Source: Spirosoma oryzae (lineage in GTDB: Bacteria > Bacteroidota > Bacteroidia > Cytophagales > Spirosomataceae). Taken from it: a stretch of DNA of 64,000 nt. The position numbers and the translations under genes are program-made. Below, one piece after another: positions 1 through 7,835 of this stretch. Below the pieces are notes generated by a model. The model was not told where the DNA came from and made no database searches. It saw nothing but the letters and a program-made list of their open reading frames with translations. The stretch spans positions 414,031 to 478,030 of the forward strand of contig NZ_PVTE01000001.1 in the NCBI RefSeq assembly GCF_003002825.1, read 5' to 3'. How positions within the stretch are numbered: position 1 is the stretch's first letter; every line of letters starts with the position of its first letter.

Positions 1-1239
1 CACCAGATCGATCACCTTCATAAACTCTTCCTTCACCTGATCGGGGCGGCAGAAGATGTGGGCGTCGTCCTGCGTAAAGCCACGCACCCGGGTCAGTCCG
101 TGCAGTTCCCCCGACTGTTCGTAACGGTACACCGTGCCGAACTCCGCCAGACGCAGCGGCAGGTCGCGGTACGAGCGCGGACGCGTCTTGTAAATTTCGC
201 AGTGGTGCGGGCAGTTCATCGGCTTCAGCAGGAACTCCTCGTTTGGATCGGGCGTACGAATCGGCTGGAACGAATCTTCGCCGTATTTCTCCCAGTGCCC
301 CGACGTTACGTACAACTGCTTGCTACCGATATGGGGTGTCACGACGGGCGAATACCCGGCCCGCAGCTGCGCTTTTCGCAGGAAATTTTCGAGCCGTTCG
401 CGTAGCATTGTTCCTTTCGGCAACCAGAGCGGCAAACCAGCACCCACTTTTTCGGAGAAGGCAAACAGATCGAGTTCTTTGCCCAGCCGCCGGTGATCGC
501 GTTTTTTGGCTTCCTCCAGCAGGTACAGGTACTCATCGAGTTCCTTCTGCTTGGGATAGGTAACGCCGTAAATGCGGGTCAGCTGCTTATTTTTTTCGTT
601 GCCGCGCCAGTAGGCACCAGCTACGTTCATAATTTTCGCGGCCTTGATGAAGCTCGTGTTGGGAATGTGTGGCCCCCGGCACAGGTCGGTGAAATTTCCC
701 TGCGTATAAAACGTAATGCTGCCATCTTCCAGCCCGTCGATCAGGTCGAGCTTGTAGGGGTCGGCCTTTTCTTCAAAGTAGGCAATGGCGTCGGGCTTGC
801 TGACCGGCTTGCGCACGAAGGCTTGTTTTTGCCGGGCCAGTTCGAGCATTTTGTCTTCCAGCTTCTTAAAGTCTTCCTGCGAAAACGGCTGCCCGCCCAG
901 ATCGACGTCGTAGTAGAAGCCGGTTTCGACGGCCGGCCCGATACCCAGCTTCACGCCGGGGTACAGCGCTTCGAGTGCTTCGGCCATCAGGTGAGCCGAC
1001 GAGTGCCAGAACGTTGCCTTGCCCTCGGGGTCGTTCCAGGTCAGCAGTTGTACGTTAGCGTCCGACTCGATGGGTCGGGTCGCGTCCTGCACAACGCCGT
1101 TCACTTTGGCCGCCAGCACGTTGCGGGCCAGCCCTTCGCTGATTTGGGTGGCGATATCCAGCCCGGTCGAGCCCTTTGGATACTGCCTTACGCTCCCATC
1201 GGGCAGCGTCACGCGGATTTGTTCGTCCTGCGCAATCAT
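1..1239 (-). CDS. thrS: threonyl-tRNA synthetase, partial (N-terminal 413 residues)
   Basis: Charges tRNA-Thr with threonine in the cytosol. The reading frame starts with ATG at 1239 and runs open to base 1, so only 413 of the usual ~640 residues are present; the C-terminal part of the catalytic core and the anticodon-binding domain lie outside. Visible in order: an N-terminal TGS domain (about 1-65), the editing domain with HSSAH and DLCRGPH motifs, then the class II core with the zinc-site MNCPHH (Cys343) and motif 2 around [18 protein letters not shown]. It is the last of three minus-strand genes; a hairpin repeat separates it from the TPR lipoprotein gene upstream. The truncation is only the window edge. 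Confidence 0.97.
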   Translation of the reverse strand, partial: MIAQDEQIRVTLPDGSVRQYPKGSTGLDIATQISEGLARNVLAAKVNGVVQDATRPIESDANVQLLTWNDPEGKATFWHSSAHLMAEALEALYPGVKLGIGPAVETGFYYDVDLGGQPFSQEDFKKLEDKMLELARQKQAFVRKPVSKPDAIAYFEEKADPYKLDLIDGLEDGSITFYTQGNFTDLCRGPHIPNTSFIKAAKIMNVAGAYWRGNEKNKQLTRIYGVTYPKQKELDEYLYLLEEAKKRDHRRLGKELDLFAFSEKVGAGLPLWLPKGTMLRERLENFLRKAQLRAGYSPVVTPHIGSKQLYVTSGHWEKYGEDSFQPIRTPDPNEEFLLKPMNCPHHCEIYKTRPRSYRDLPLRLAEFGTVYRYEQSGELHGLTRVRGFTQDDAHIFCRPDQVKEEFMKVIDLV

Positions 1240-1297
1240 AACTTGGTTGGTTGTTAAAAGATACCCACCGCCCGCCTACAACTGCGGACAGCTTACC

Positions 1298-1380
1298 GTT
1301 TGGTTTTCGGTATACAGTTTTCGGTTCACTGTTCGCGACGCACGCGTCAGCCACCGTAAACTGAAAACCGTGAACCATAC
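1298..1380. repeat. intergenic hairpin, GGTTTTCGG family
   Basis: Arms 1298-1325 and 1353-1380 are imperfect inverted copies (22 of 28 positions match by eye) made of degenerate words such as GGTTTTCGG and TTTACGG. The 27-nt loop carries GCGTCAGC at 1344-1351. It lies between two co-directional minus-strand genes, ending 4 nt from the TPR stop codon. It has no T-tract, so it does not look like a terminator. Confidence 0.8.
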
Positions 1381-1383
1381 ACT

Positions 1384-2661
1384 TTAATTCGGCCCGAGTG
1401 GCTTGACGGCCCGGCGAAGCGAATCACTGCCACCGCCGATTTCCCTTGTTTTGGGCGCAATGGTCGAAATGCGAACGCGGGTCGTGTCGAGTCGGGTCCG
1501 TTCGCGGTTATCGCTAGCGGCTTTCTCGGTCGAATTGGGCAAAAATACAGGGTTATATTGGTTTTGGTACTGTCGGCGTTGCGAACGCCACAAACCAGCG
1601 GTGGCCTGCCGGTCGCCGACGTTGAGTTTTGTCGCTTTGCTGTACGCAGCCACGGCTAGGTCGTACTGCCCCATCTGCTCGTGACAGTAGCCGATATACG
1701 TATCGATGCGCGGGAACTGCGGACGCAGTTGCTGCACCCGCTGGTAATCGGCCAGGGCTGCGTAGTAGTTGCGAAAGCGCTGGTTGATCAGCCCCGACTG
1801 AAAATAAGCCTGGTAATAGCCCGGCTGCAACTGGATGACCCGCTGATAACATTGCTGCGCGCTGTCGAGCCGACCGGCCGTGTGGTAGATCAGTCCCCGG
1901 CTGTACTGAAGCCGGGCGTTCTGGGGGAAGTACTGCACGGCCCGCGTGATGTAATTCAGGGCCGAATACAAATCCCGGCGGGTCCGGTAAATCGACGCCA
2001 GTTGATTATATGTTTCCAGGTAGCGCGGTTTCAGCCGAAGTGACTGCTCGTACAAGCTGACCGCCTGCGCCGTATCGCCGGTGCGGGCCGCCATCAGTCC
2101 CCGAAAAAAATACGCTTCACCATCATACGGAGCCATTTGCAGGGCGCGAGCCAGAAACAGCCGAGCCTTATCGAACTGGTTCTGCTGCTGCAACAAGTCA
2201 CCCTGCAAGGTGTACAGCTCGGGCGTATTAACTCCCAGTATTTCAGCCCGTTGCGCATTTTCCAGCGCTTTGTCGGGCTGTTGCCGATCGCGCAGGATTT
2301 GGGCCCGCGTCAAATAAAAGCTACCGACGTCACCATCCCGGCTGATCGCTTCGTTGATATCGTCCAGCGCATCAGCCTCCCGGCCCATCGCCAGGTAGAT
2401 AGCCGCCCGTTTGGCATAGGCCGTCGGCGACGACGATTGATTGATGGCCCGTGTCAGGGCACGTAGCGCACCCGCCGTCCGGCTGCTGTCGCCGGGTTTT
2501 GGATAATCCGGAATGTACGCCCCCCGCTGCTCGTCGGAGGTGCAGGAGATAATTAATGACAGAATGATTGAATAATAGAATGATTGAGTGGCTAACCAAC
2601 GTAATCGTTTGCTCAGCCACTGATAATACATTCTAATCTCGTTCGTTATCAATATTTTCAT
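1384..2661 (-). CDS. tetratricopeptide-repeat lipoprotein
   Basis: 425 residues. A hydrophobic N-terminal stretch ends in a lipobox-like LIISC with Cys40, suggesting export and lipidation; the rest is a chain of TPR helix pairs (AYFFRGLMAARTGD, LQYSRGLIYHTAGRLDSAQ, AYFQSGLINQ) up to about residue 360, then a polar tail. TPR proteins act as protein-binding scaffolds; the partner is unknown. ATG at 2661 gives the longest form; ATG at 2631 (M11) is an equally possible start. Oddly, the codons of residues ~24-34 lie within one arm of an inverted repeat, and the 2661 start codon lies in the other arm. Follows the methyltransferase gene by 20 nt and precedes thrS. Confidence 0.85.
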   Translation of the reverse strand: MKILITNEIRMYYQWLSKRLRWLATQSFYYSIILSLIISCTSDEQRGAYIPDYPKPGDSSRTAGALRALTRAINQSSSPTAYAKRAAIYLAMGREADALDDINEAISRDGDVGSFYLTRAQILRDRQQPDKALENAQRAEILGVNTPELYTLQGDLLQQQNQFDKARLFLARALQMAPYDGEAYFFRGLMAARTGDTAQAVSLYEQSLRLKPRYLETYNQLASIYRTRRDLYSALNYITRAVQYFPQNARLQYSRGLIYHTAGRLDSAQQCYQRVIQLQPGYYQAYFQSGLINQRFRNYYAALADYQRVQQLRPQFPRIDTYIGYCHEQMGQYDLAVAAYSKATKLNVGDRQATAGLWRSQRRQYQNQYNPVFLPNSTEKAASDNRERTRLDTTRVRISTIAPKTREIGGGSDSLRRAVKPLGPN

Positions 2662-2687
2662 TCAATCAGTCTATCATTCAATCAGTC
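2562..2687. repeat. inverted repeat, GATTGAAT/GATTGAGT family, overlapping gene ends
   Basis: Left arm 2562-2591 and right arm 2657-2687 match at about 26 of 30 positions as an inverted repeat built of degenerate GATTGAAT-like octamers. The right arm contains the stop codon of the methyltransferase gene and the first start codon of the TPR gene; the left arm encodes part of that protein's signal peptide. The loop is about 65 nt. It is the same word family as 3586-3677, so the methyltransferase gene is flanked on both sides. Confidence 0.75.
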
Positions 2688-3581
2688 AACACTGACCGAT
2701 GTGAACCGAAAAAACACGCCCAGCGGCAGGCGTTTGTTGAACGTGTCGGCCAGATACAGTTCCCCCGATTCTGCATTCGGGACGTTGCCGAAGAGCTGCG
2801 CCATCAGGTTGTCGACGATGAGCGACGAGAAACCGAGCGAATACAGATTGATGATAAAAAAGAAATCGTCGCCGTCGAGCAAATCGGCGCAGGCACCCAG
2901 TAGCTCGTAAATCTGCTCTTCGAGCACCCATTTTTCGCCATCAGGTCCACGACCATAAGCGGGCGGGTCCAGAATAATGCCGTTGTAGCGGTTGCCCCGG
3001 CGCACTTCACGACGAACGAATTTCACGGCATCTTCAACGACCCAGCGAATGTTGTCGAGTTCGCTGTAGTCCATGTTTTCGCGCGCCCAGCTGATTACCG
3101 GCTTCACCGCGTCGACGTGCGTAACGTCGGCACCGGCCTGCCGGGCCGCCAGTGAAGCGCCACCTGTGTACGCAAACAAATTCAATACGCGTGGCCGCTC
3201 GGTGGTCTTTTTCATCGCCGACACGGCATCGTATATATACGCCCAGTTGTTGGCCTGCTCGGGAAAAATCCCGACGTGCTTGAAGGTCGTCAACGCCAGT
3301 TTGAACGTCAGGTCCAGGCCCTGCTGCTGAAACCGGACTTGCCAGGGATCACGCATACCGGGTTTCACCTGCCAGTCGCCCCGCTCAGGGGAACTGCGGT
3401 CGCGCCGAAAGGTAGCGTGGGCACGGTCCGCCCATTCGTCGTCGGAGAGTGACTTACGCCAGACAGCCTGCGGTTCAGGCCGGGCCAGTACGTACTCGCC
3501 AAAGCGTTCGAGTTTATAAAAATCGCCGGAATCGATCAGCTCGTAAGCCGACCAGGGCGCGGGGGTAATCAGACTAATCAT
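2682..3581 (-). CDS. class I SAM-dependent methyltransferase, RlmI-like
   Basis: 299 residues. The SAM-binding signature LNLFAYTGGASLAA (near residue 135), an acidic strand end (THVDAVK) and the catalytic-type motif DPPAYGRG (near 203) place it with the RlmI/YccW class of rRNA cytosine-C5 methyltransferases; there is no PUA domain, and the N-terminal ~110 residues are a family-specific lid. Likely a cytosolic RNA-modifying enzyme, but the substrate cannot be read from sequence. It is the first gene of the minus-strand group methyltransferase-TPR-thrS. The ATG at 3581 is used because the region before it is repeat sequence. Confidence 0.85.
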   Translation of the reverse strand: MISLITPAPWSAYELIDSGDFYKLERFGEYVLARPEPQAVWRKSLSDDEWADRAHATFRRDRSSPERGDWQVKPGMRDPWQVRFQQQGLDLTFKLALTTFKHVGIFPEQANNWAYIYDAVSAMKKTTERPRVLNLFAYTGGASLAARQAGADVTHVDAVKPVISWARENMDYSELDNIRWVVEDAVKFVRREVRRGNRYNGIILDPPAYGRGPDGEKWVLEEQIYELLGACADLLDGDDFFFIINLYSLGFSSLIVDNLMAQLFGNVPNAESGELYLADTFNKRLPLGVFFRFTSVSVD

Positions 3582-3585
3582 ACTT

Positions 3586-3677
3586 ATTGAATGGTTGAGT
3601 GATTGAGTGATTGAGTGATCCGCCTTCGCTACGGGTGCGTCAGCTTAATCAATCACTCAATCACTCAATCACTCAAT
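3586..3677. repeat. intergenic hairpin of ATTGAGTG octamers
   Basis: Left arm 3586-3619 is four near-perfect tandem copies of ATTGAGTG; right arm about 3647-3677 is the reverse complement of the same array (AATCACTC units). The 27-nt loop holds GCGTCAGC at 3637-3644. It lies just upstream of the minus-strand methyltransferase and about 150 nt before the plus-strand coiled-coil gene, so here the element sits between divergent genes. Confidence 0.85.
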
Positions 3678-3827
3678 GCGTGCAAAGGTACGCAATTCGG
3701 CCCGTTCGGCGACAGTTCATCAGGGTGGTTAACCGTTCGGCGTAAAACGGCGTTGCTGATATGCAGGGAACCTTGTAACATTGCTCAGGCTTTCACCAAC
3801 CGGGTTTCACCGGCACCGATTGACATC

Positions 3828-4568
3828 ATGTCCGACCAAGAATCATCACTGGGAAATCGCATTCTGCGCTTTTTTATCAAGGAGGAAGATCCGGCGTCGA
3901 CCGCTACAGGAACACCGCCGACGACCAGCGCAGCCCCACCCCGGCCGGCACCGACGGAAGCGCCGGCCCCGACACCAGCGTCAGCTGCGTCCACGGCCAG
4001 CTCCCAGACAGGCCGTTCCAATTCCGCTTCACCGGGATCGGGCAACCTCGACCCAAAATTCGCGGAGCATCTGGCGAACGTACTGGCGCAGAACAACCCG
4101 CCCGGCCCCGATTATTTCGAGTTCCGCGAGACGCTTAAAAGCCTGACGAACTTAGGCTTACCGGAAGACAAGCAGTTTCAGGCAGCCTGGGCCAGTTTCA
4201 AAGCGCTCGGTGGGCCGGCCGACATCGGTGTCCTGACGAGAACCGCGAATCAGTACGTCGCGGCTTTGCAGAAAGACCGGGATGGGTTTACCAGAAGTGT
4301 GGATGCCGCACTGACCGAGCGCGTTGGCGGACTGGAGAATGAGCAGCAGCGACTGCAGGCCGAAAACGACGCGCTGACCCGACAAGTACAGGAAATCGAG
4401 CAGAAACGGGCGGCCAATACCGAACGATTGCAGGCGATCACCGGGGAAATGAGCGAGCAGGGGGCCAAGATTCGGCAAAACCAGCAGAATTACGAAACGA
4501 CCTACGCTCATTTCGTCGAACAGATCAACGACGATATTCGTAAACTGACACAGTATCTGAAGTTGTAA
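3828..4568 (+). CDS. hypothetical coiled-coil protein, first gene of envelope cassette
   Basis: 246 residues, no recognised family. After a short amphipathic N-terminus (NRILRFFIKEED) comes a Pro/Ala/Ser-rich disordered stretch (about 22-75), a compact helical region (about 76-150) and a long coiled coil to the end. No signal peptide or membrane helix, so probably cytosolic. An in-frame upstream ATG at 3615 would add 71 residues read from repeat and non-coding sequence; ATG at 3828 is preferred. It leads a co-directional set with a PspA-like membrane protein and a Ppx/GppA-like protein. The coiled coil suggests assembly with the similarly coiled product of the next gene (inference). Confidence 0.75.
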   Translation: MSDQESSLGNRILRFFIKEEDPASTATGTPPTTSAAPPRPAPTEAPAPTPASAASTASSQTGRSNSASPGSGNLDPKFAEHLANVLAQNNPPGPDYFEFRETLKSLTNLGLPEDKQFQAAWASFKALGGPADIGVLTRTANQYVAALQKDRDGFTRSVDAALTERVGGLENEQQRLQAENDALTRQVQEIEQKRAANTERLQAITGEMSEQGAKIRQNQQNYETTYAHFVEQINDDIRKLTQYLKL

Positions 4569-4707
4569 AGTTTTCGAAGTTATAAAGTCGTAAAGTTATA
4601 AAGTTGCTACCTCATGCGGCTACCGCCGGATGAACTGACGCGCCAGCCAACTATACAACTTTACGACTATCCAACTCTATAACTTTACGGCCATCCAACT
4701 TTACAAC
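4562..4707. repeat. intergenic hairpin, GTTATAAA/GTTGTAAA family
   Basis: Left arm about 4562-4606 and right arm about 4648-4707 are inverted arrays of GTTATAAA, GTCGTAAA and GTTGTAAA-like octamers; the right arm is longer by roughly two units. The GC-rich loop contains CTGACGC at 4635-4641. The left arm includes the TAA stop codon of the upstream gene and the right arm ends 18 nt before the next ATG, so the element fills the gap within the presumed operon. Confidence 0.85.
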
Positions 4708-4725
4708 GATAAAACTTCATTCCCC

Positions 4726-5757
4726 ATGGCAACACCTGATTTTTCGCAGATCGGCGGCAACACGGAGTCCGACAAAAAATCGTTCTGGAGCCGCCCCGAG
4801 GGCATTTTCGGCATGATCGTGCTGGCGGCAATCGCTGGTTTCGGTTTCCTGCACCTCAACGATATTCTTGAATTCCTTATCCGGGCAACGAGCAACATTC
4901 TCGAACTATCGCTGCTCCTGGGCGCGCTGGGCGTACTGATCTTCCTGTTTACCAGCAAGGACGTACGTACGGCCGTCTTTTTTCTCTTCAAATCGCTGAT
5001 GCGCAGCATCACGGGCACGGTCATCCAGCTGAACCCGATTGCGATCATGAAAATCTACGTGCAGGATCTGAAAGACAAGCGGCAGAAAATGCAGGGGCAG
5101 ATCGATACATTGGCCGGTCAGCTCGTGAAACTCAACAAGAAGATCAACGAGAACAACGAGTCGATCAAGCAGAAATTCGCCGAAGCCAACAAGGCCAGCA
5201 GCCTCAGCGACCGCCCCGGCATGAAAGAGCAGGCCCAGCTGGCCACGATTGAAGGGGCCGGCTTGCAGGAGATGAACGAAAAGCTGGCTCCGCTGCAACG
5301 CAACATGAAAATGGTGCTGGCCTTCATGGAAAAAGTTAACCAGAGCGCCGACTACATCATCAAGGAAACCGAGATTAAAGTCCGGCTGAAAGAAACGGAG
5401 TATCAGATCGTCAAGGAAAGCTCGAACGCGCTGAAAACCGCCGTCAGCATCTTCAAGGGCGACCCCGACAAGCGGTTCTACTTCGACGAGTCGATGGAAT
5501 ACATCCAGGACGACATGAGCAAAAAACTCGGCGAGATGAAGCGGGCCATGGACCTGTCGATGGATTTCATCAATGGCGTCGATATTCAGAACGGAGTGTT
5601 GTCGGACAAAGGACAGGCGCTGCTGGAAGCCTACAACAAAGGTGAGTTTGGGCTGATTCAAACCGACACCAACGCAGCACCCAACCCCATCACGGCCCCG
5701 CAGCCGGGTCAGATCAATCCCCCCAAAGACGCCGGCTACCGGAATTTGTTAGACTAA
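4726..5757 (+). CDS. PspA-like membrane-anchored coiled-coil protein
   Basis: 343 residues. Two hydrophobic helices near the N-terminus (about 27-50 and 56-76) are followed by a long charged coiled coil (about 105-235) and a helical C-terminal part ending in a Pro-rich tail. The segment NPIAIMKIYVQDLKDKRQKM resembles the start of PspA/IM30-type coils (an Asp/Asn-Pro then a long amphipathic coil), but unlike PspA it carries its own membrane helices. This suggests a scaffold on the cytoplasmic face of the inner membrane (inference). Hairpin repeats lie directly before and after the gene, and the downstream gene encodes an ASKHA-fold protein. Family membership is uncertain. Confidence 0.7.
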   Translation: MATPDFSQIGGNTESDKKSFWSRPEGIFGMIVLAAIAGFGFLHLNDILEFLIRATSNILELSLLLGALGVLIFLFTSKDVRTAVFFLFKSLMRSITGTVIQLNPIAIMKIYVQDLKDKRQKMQGQIDTLAGQLVKLNKKINENNESIKQKFAEANKASSLSDRPGMKEQAQLATIEGAGLQEMNEKLAPLQRNMKMVLAFMEKVNQSADYIIKETEIKVRLKETEYQIVKESSNALKTAVSIFKGDPDKRFYFDESMEYIQDDMSKKLGEMKRAMDLSMDFINGVDIQNGVLSDKGQALLEAYNKGEFGLIQTDTNAAPNPITAPQPGQINPPKDAGYRNLLD

Positions 5758-5758
5758 A

Positions 5759-5851
5759 GTTGTAGCGTTATAGAGTCGTAAAGTTATAAAGTTGGCTAGC
5801 GCGTTCTGGCTGACGCCGGATGGAAACTTTACGACTCTATAACGCTACAAC
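5759..5851. repeat. intergenic hairpin, GTTATAAA/GTTGTAGC family, perfect 27-nt arms
   Basis: Arms 5759-5785 and 5825-5851 are a perfect 27-nt inverted repeat beginning GTTGTAGCGTTATAGAG. The loop contains GCTGACGC at 5809-5816. The left arm begins 1 nt after the TAA of the upstream gene; the right arm is followed by 25 nt and then the ATG of the ASKHA gene. Same family as 4562-4707 and 56842-56957. Confidence 0.9.
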
Positions 5852-5876
5852 TATAAAACCTCACAACTACAAACAT

Positions 5877-6932
5877 ATGCAACGACTCACTACTGCCGGA
5901 CGGCTGCTGATTACAGCCCTGATCCTGGCCGCCGTTTTCTTTGGATTCCGCTATTTCGGCGGCAACGACGCCCTGCGTAAGCTGGCCCCGCGCGAGGCCG
6001 ACCAATCCTCGACCATGCCCCGCCCCGACGAGCCGGGTGCCGATAACAACAATGCGCCGGTGAGCCCCGATAATGAATCGACGGCGACGTCCGACGGGCC
6101 CGACATGACCAGTCCCGGTTCGGGCAGACCAGCCTTCACGTTTACGCCACCCGCACCCGAGGGGGGCAAGCTGAAAGGGGTTGTCGAACTGGGGGCTAGT
6201 GGCTTTAACTCGTTCATTGTTAAAGTCGACGATCAGAAGCGCTGGAAGCTGGAGAAAGCGGAATTCGGCAACAGCCTGGTGATGGAAAACATGGCAACGG
6301 ACGATGATGTCCGGCAGGGGCTGAAAAGCTACATCGGCAAGATGCTCGACTTCGGCGTGGGTGGCCGCGACATTCACTTCGTTGTCAGCTCGGGCGCTAT
6401 CAAGGCCGAGGGCACGCAGAAGATTATCAAGGCCCTCAAATCACTGAATTACTTCGTCAACATCGTAACGCCGGAACAGGAAGGCTCACTTGGCCTGCGG
6501 TCGGTACTGCCCGCCGAATACGCCAACAAAGCGTTTGTGGTTGACATTGGCTCGGGCAACACCAAGATTTCGTGGAAGAACGGCGACGCGACAAAAGCGC
6601 TGGAAACCTACGGTGCCAAATACTATCAGAATAGCACGAGCGACGAAACGGTAGCCACGGAAGTGGCGGCCAAGGCAAAACAGGTACCCAACGACCTGCG
6701 GAACACCTGCTTTATCATCGGCGGGGTGCCATTCGACATGGCGAAAGTATCGCGGAATGGCAAAGAGCGGTACACGGTTCTCGATGCGCCCACCGCCTAC
6801 AAACTCGACAACGCGAAAGACAAGGCGGGTATCAACATCTACAAAGCCATTGCCGAAGCCACCGGCTGTAAGCAGTTTGTCTTCGACTGGGATGCCAACT
6901 TCACCATCGGCTTCCTGCTGACAACGAAGTAG
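5877..6932 (+). CDS. membrane-anchored Ppx/GppA-like ASKHA-fold protein
   Basis: 351 residues. One membrane helix (about 9-27), a disordered Pro/Asp/Ser-rich linker (28-97), then a complete ASKHA domain (about 101-351): phosphate-1 strand GVVELGASGFNSF, an SSGAIK and TPEQEGSLG pair resembling the Ser/Glu elements of exopolyphosphatase/GppA, phosphate-2 FVVDIGSGNTK (Asp223) and an adenosine-type CFIIGGVPF. This predicts nucleotide or polyphosphate binding or hydrolysis. Topology is unclear because basic residues flank both ends of the helix. ATG 5877 is chosen over an in-frame ATG at 5820, which lies within the hairpin repeat and would add 19 repeat-derived residues. Last gene of the cassette, followed by a repeat and a terminator. 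Confidence 0.78.
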   Translation: MQRLTTAGRLLITALILAAVFFGFRYFGGNDALRKLAPREADQSSTMPRPDEPGADNNNAPVSPDNESTATSDGPDMTSPGSGRPAFTFTPPAPEGGKLKGVVELGASGFNSFIVKVDDQKRWKLEKAEFGNSLVMENMATDDDVRQGLKSYIGKMLDFGVGGRDIHFVVSSGAIKAEGTQKIIKALKSLNYFVNIVTPEQEGSLGLRSVLPAEYANKAFVVDIGSGNTKISWKNGDATKALETYGAKYYQNSTSDETVATEVAAKAKQVPNDLRNTCFIIGGVPFDMAKVSRNGKERYTVLDAPTAYKLDNAKDKAGINIYKAIAEATGCKQFVFDWDANFTIGFLLTTK

Positions 6933-6939
6933 GTATCGG

Positions 6940-7030
6940 TGGACCTCCAGGTCCGGGTGGGCGCGACAGCGACCGATAAAGCTACCGCCTGCAACAGTTG
7001 CCCTGACGGGCACCCGGACCTGGAGGTCCA
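6940..7030. repeat. perfect 20-nt inverted repeat, GGACCTCCAGGTCC type
   Basis: TGGACCTCCAGGTCCGGGTG at 6940-6959 is exactly inverted at 7011-7030, enclosing a 51-nt GC-rich loop. It begins 7 nt after the stop codon of the ASKHA gene and precedes a strong terminator. It has the same layout as the other hairpins (post-stop position, GC-rich loop) but unrelated arm sequence. Confidence 0.85.
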
Positions 7031-7048
7031 GGCTACCAGCACCGGTCC

Positions 7049-7094
7049 AAAAAAAAACAGCTCGTTCGGATGACCCTGAACGAGCTGTTTTTTT
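7049..7094. terminator. bidirectional rho-independent terminator
   Basis: A run of A, a perfect 10-bp stem (CAGCTCGTTC at 7058-7067 with GAACGAGCTG at 7078-7087), a 10-nt loop and seven T (7088-7094). It ends the three-gene cassette. Confidence 0.92.
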
Positions 7095-7120
7095 GGCAGG
7101 GGAATTGCCCGTTTACCCTA

Positions 7121-7144
7121 TGCCCCGGAATCAATTCCGGGGCA
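7121..7144. repeat. short palindrome TGCCCCGGAA-TCAA-TTCCGGGGCA
   Basis: Perfect 10-bp inverted repeat with a 4-nt loop, ending 10 nt before the TTG start of the next gene. It could be an operator or an mRNA hairpin blocking translation initiation; nothing distinguishes these. Confidence 0.6.
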
Positions 7145-7154
7145 ACATACCGTC

Positions 7155-7835
7155 TTGCGCTACCTATTGCTACTTTCTCTACTATGGTTGCTGAGCTGCC
7201 AGCGCGAACCGGTTACCGATGCGGGGCCGGGCTACGACTACGCGCCGATCGAGACGGGCCGGTACTGCGTATACGACGTCAGCGAGCAGCAATATGCGCT
7301 CAACGCAACACCCGTTCAACGAACCTATCAGATTAAGGAGATTATCGGCACTCCCTATACCGACGCAGCCGGACAAACGACCTACCGACTCCTGCGCTAC
7401 CGCCGACCCAGCCCGGCGACAGACTGGCAACTCGACTCGATCTGGGCGGTTCAGCGCACCAACACGGAATTACGTCGTACGGAAAATGGGCAGCCATTCG
7501 TTCTGGTACTGTTCCCCGTTCGGGATCGACTTCAATGGAACGGCAATCGGTACAATGCGCTGGGCGAAGAGACCTACGAACTGCGCAACGTCGGGCAGCC
7601 TTACCGCGTATCGGATACGACCTTCAACCAGACTCTGACGGTGCTTGGGCAGAACGATTCGACCCTGGTGTCGCAAACCAGACGGCTGACGGTATTTGCC
7701 CGTCAGGTAGGTATCGTTTACCGCGAACGGGTTCAGCTACAGTACTGCTCATCGACGCCCACCTGCGTGGGTACCAACCAGATTGACTATGGCTTTCGAC
7801 AAGTTTACCGACTTCGCCAATACGGTACGAATTAA
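7155..7835 (+). CDS. hypothetical lipoprotein
   Basis: 226 residues starting from TTG; no in-frame ATG gives an intact signal peptide. MRYLLLLSLLWLLSCQ is a clear lipoprotein signal with Cys15. The mature part looks like a beta-rich exported domain with no recognised family; a Cys pair lies near the C-terminus (YCSSTPTC). The reading frame overlaps the start of the S8 protease gene by about 53 nt, so the two are probably co-transcribed and translationally linked. A short palindrome lies directly upstream of the start. Confidence 0.75.
   Translation: MRYLLLLSLLWLLSCQREPVTDAGPGYDYAPIETGRYCVYDVSEQQYALNATPVQRTYQIKEIIGTPYTDAAGQTTYRLLRYRRPSPATDWQLDSIWAVQRTNTELRRTENGQPFVLVLFPVRDRLQWNGNRYNALGEETYELRNVGQPYRVSDTTFNQTLTVLGQNDSTLVSQTRRLTVFARQVGIVYRERVQLQYCSSTPTCVGTNQIDYGFRQVYRLRQYGTN

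Noticed and set aside
493..1257. Long plus-strand frame of about 250 codons
   Set aside because: It lies opposite thrS, whose motifs are clear on the minus strand; the plus frame has no recognisable domain.
3586..3677. Possible CRISPR or plain microsatellite
   Set aside because: The repeats are 8-nt units in inverted arms around one loop, without unique spacers; no cas genes are nearby.
3615..3827. 71-residue N-terminal extension of the coiled-coil protein
   Set aside because: It is read from the ATTGAGTG hairpin and non-coding sequence; no domain or signal is gained.
4906..5661. Long minus-strand frame of about 250 codons
   Set aside because: It is antisense to the PspA-like gene; its composition follows codon-position GC bias and it matches no family.
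5820..5876. 19-residue N-terminal extension of the ASKHA protein
   Set aside because: It is read from the right arm of the hairpin at 5759-5851; ATG 5877 opens directly onto the membrane anchor.
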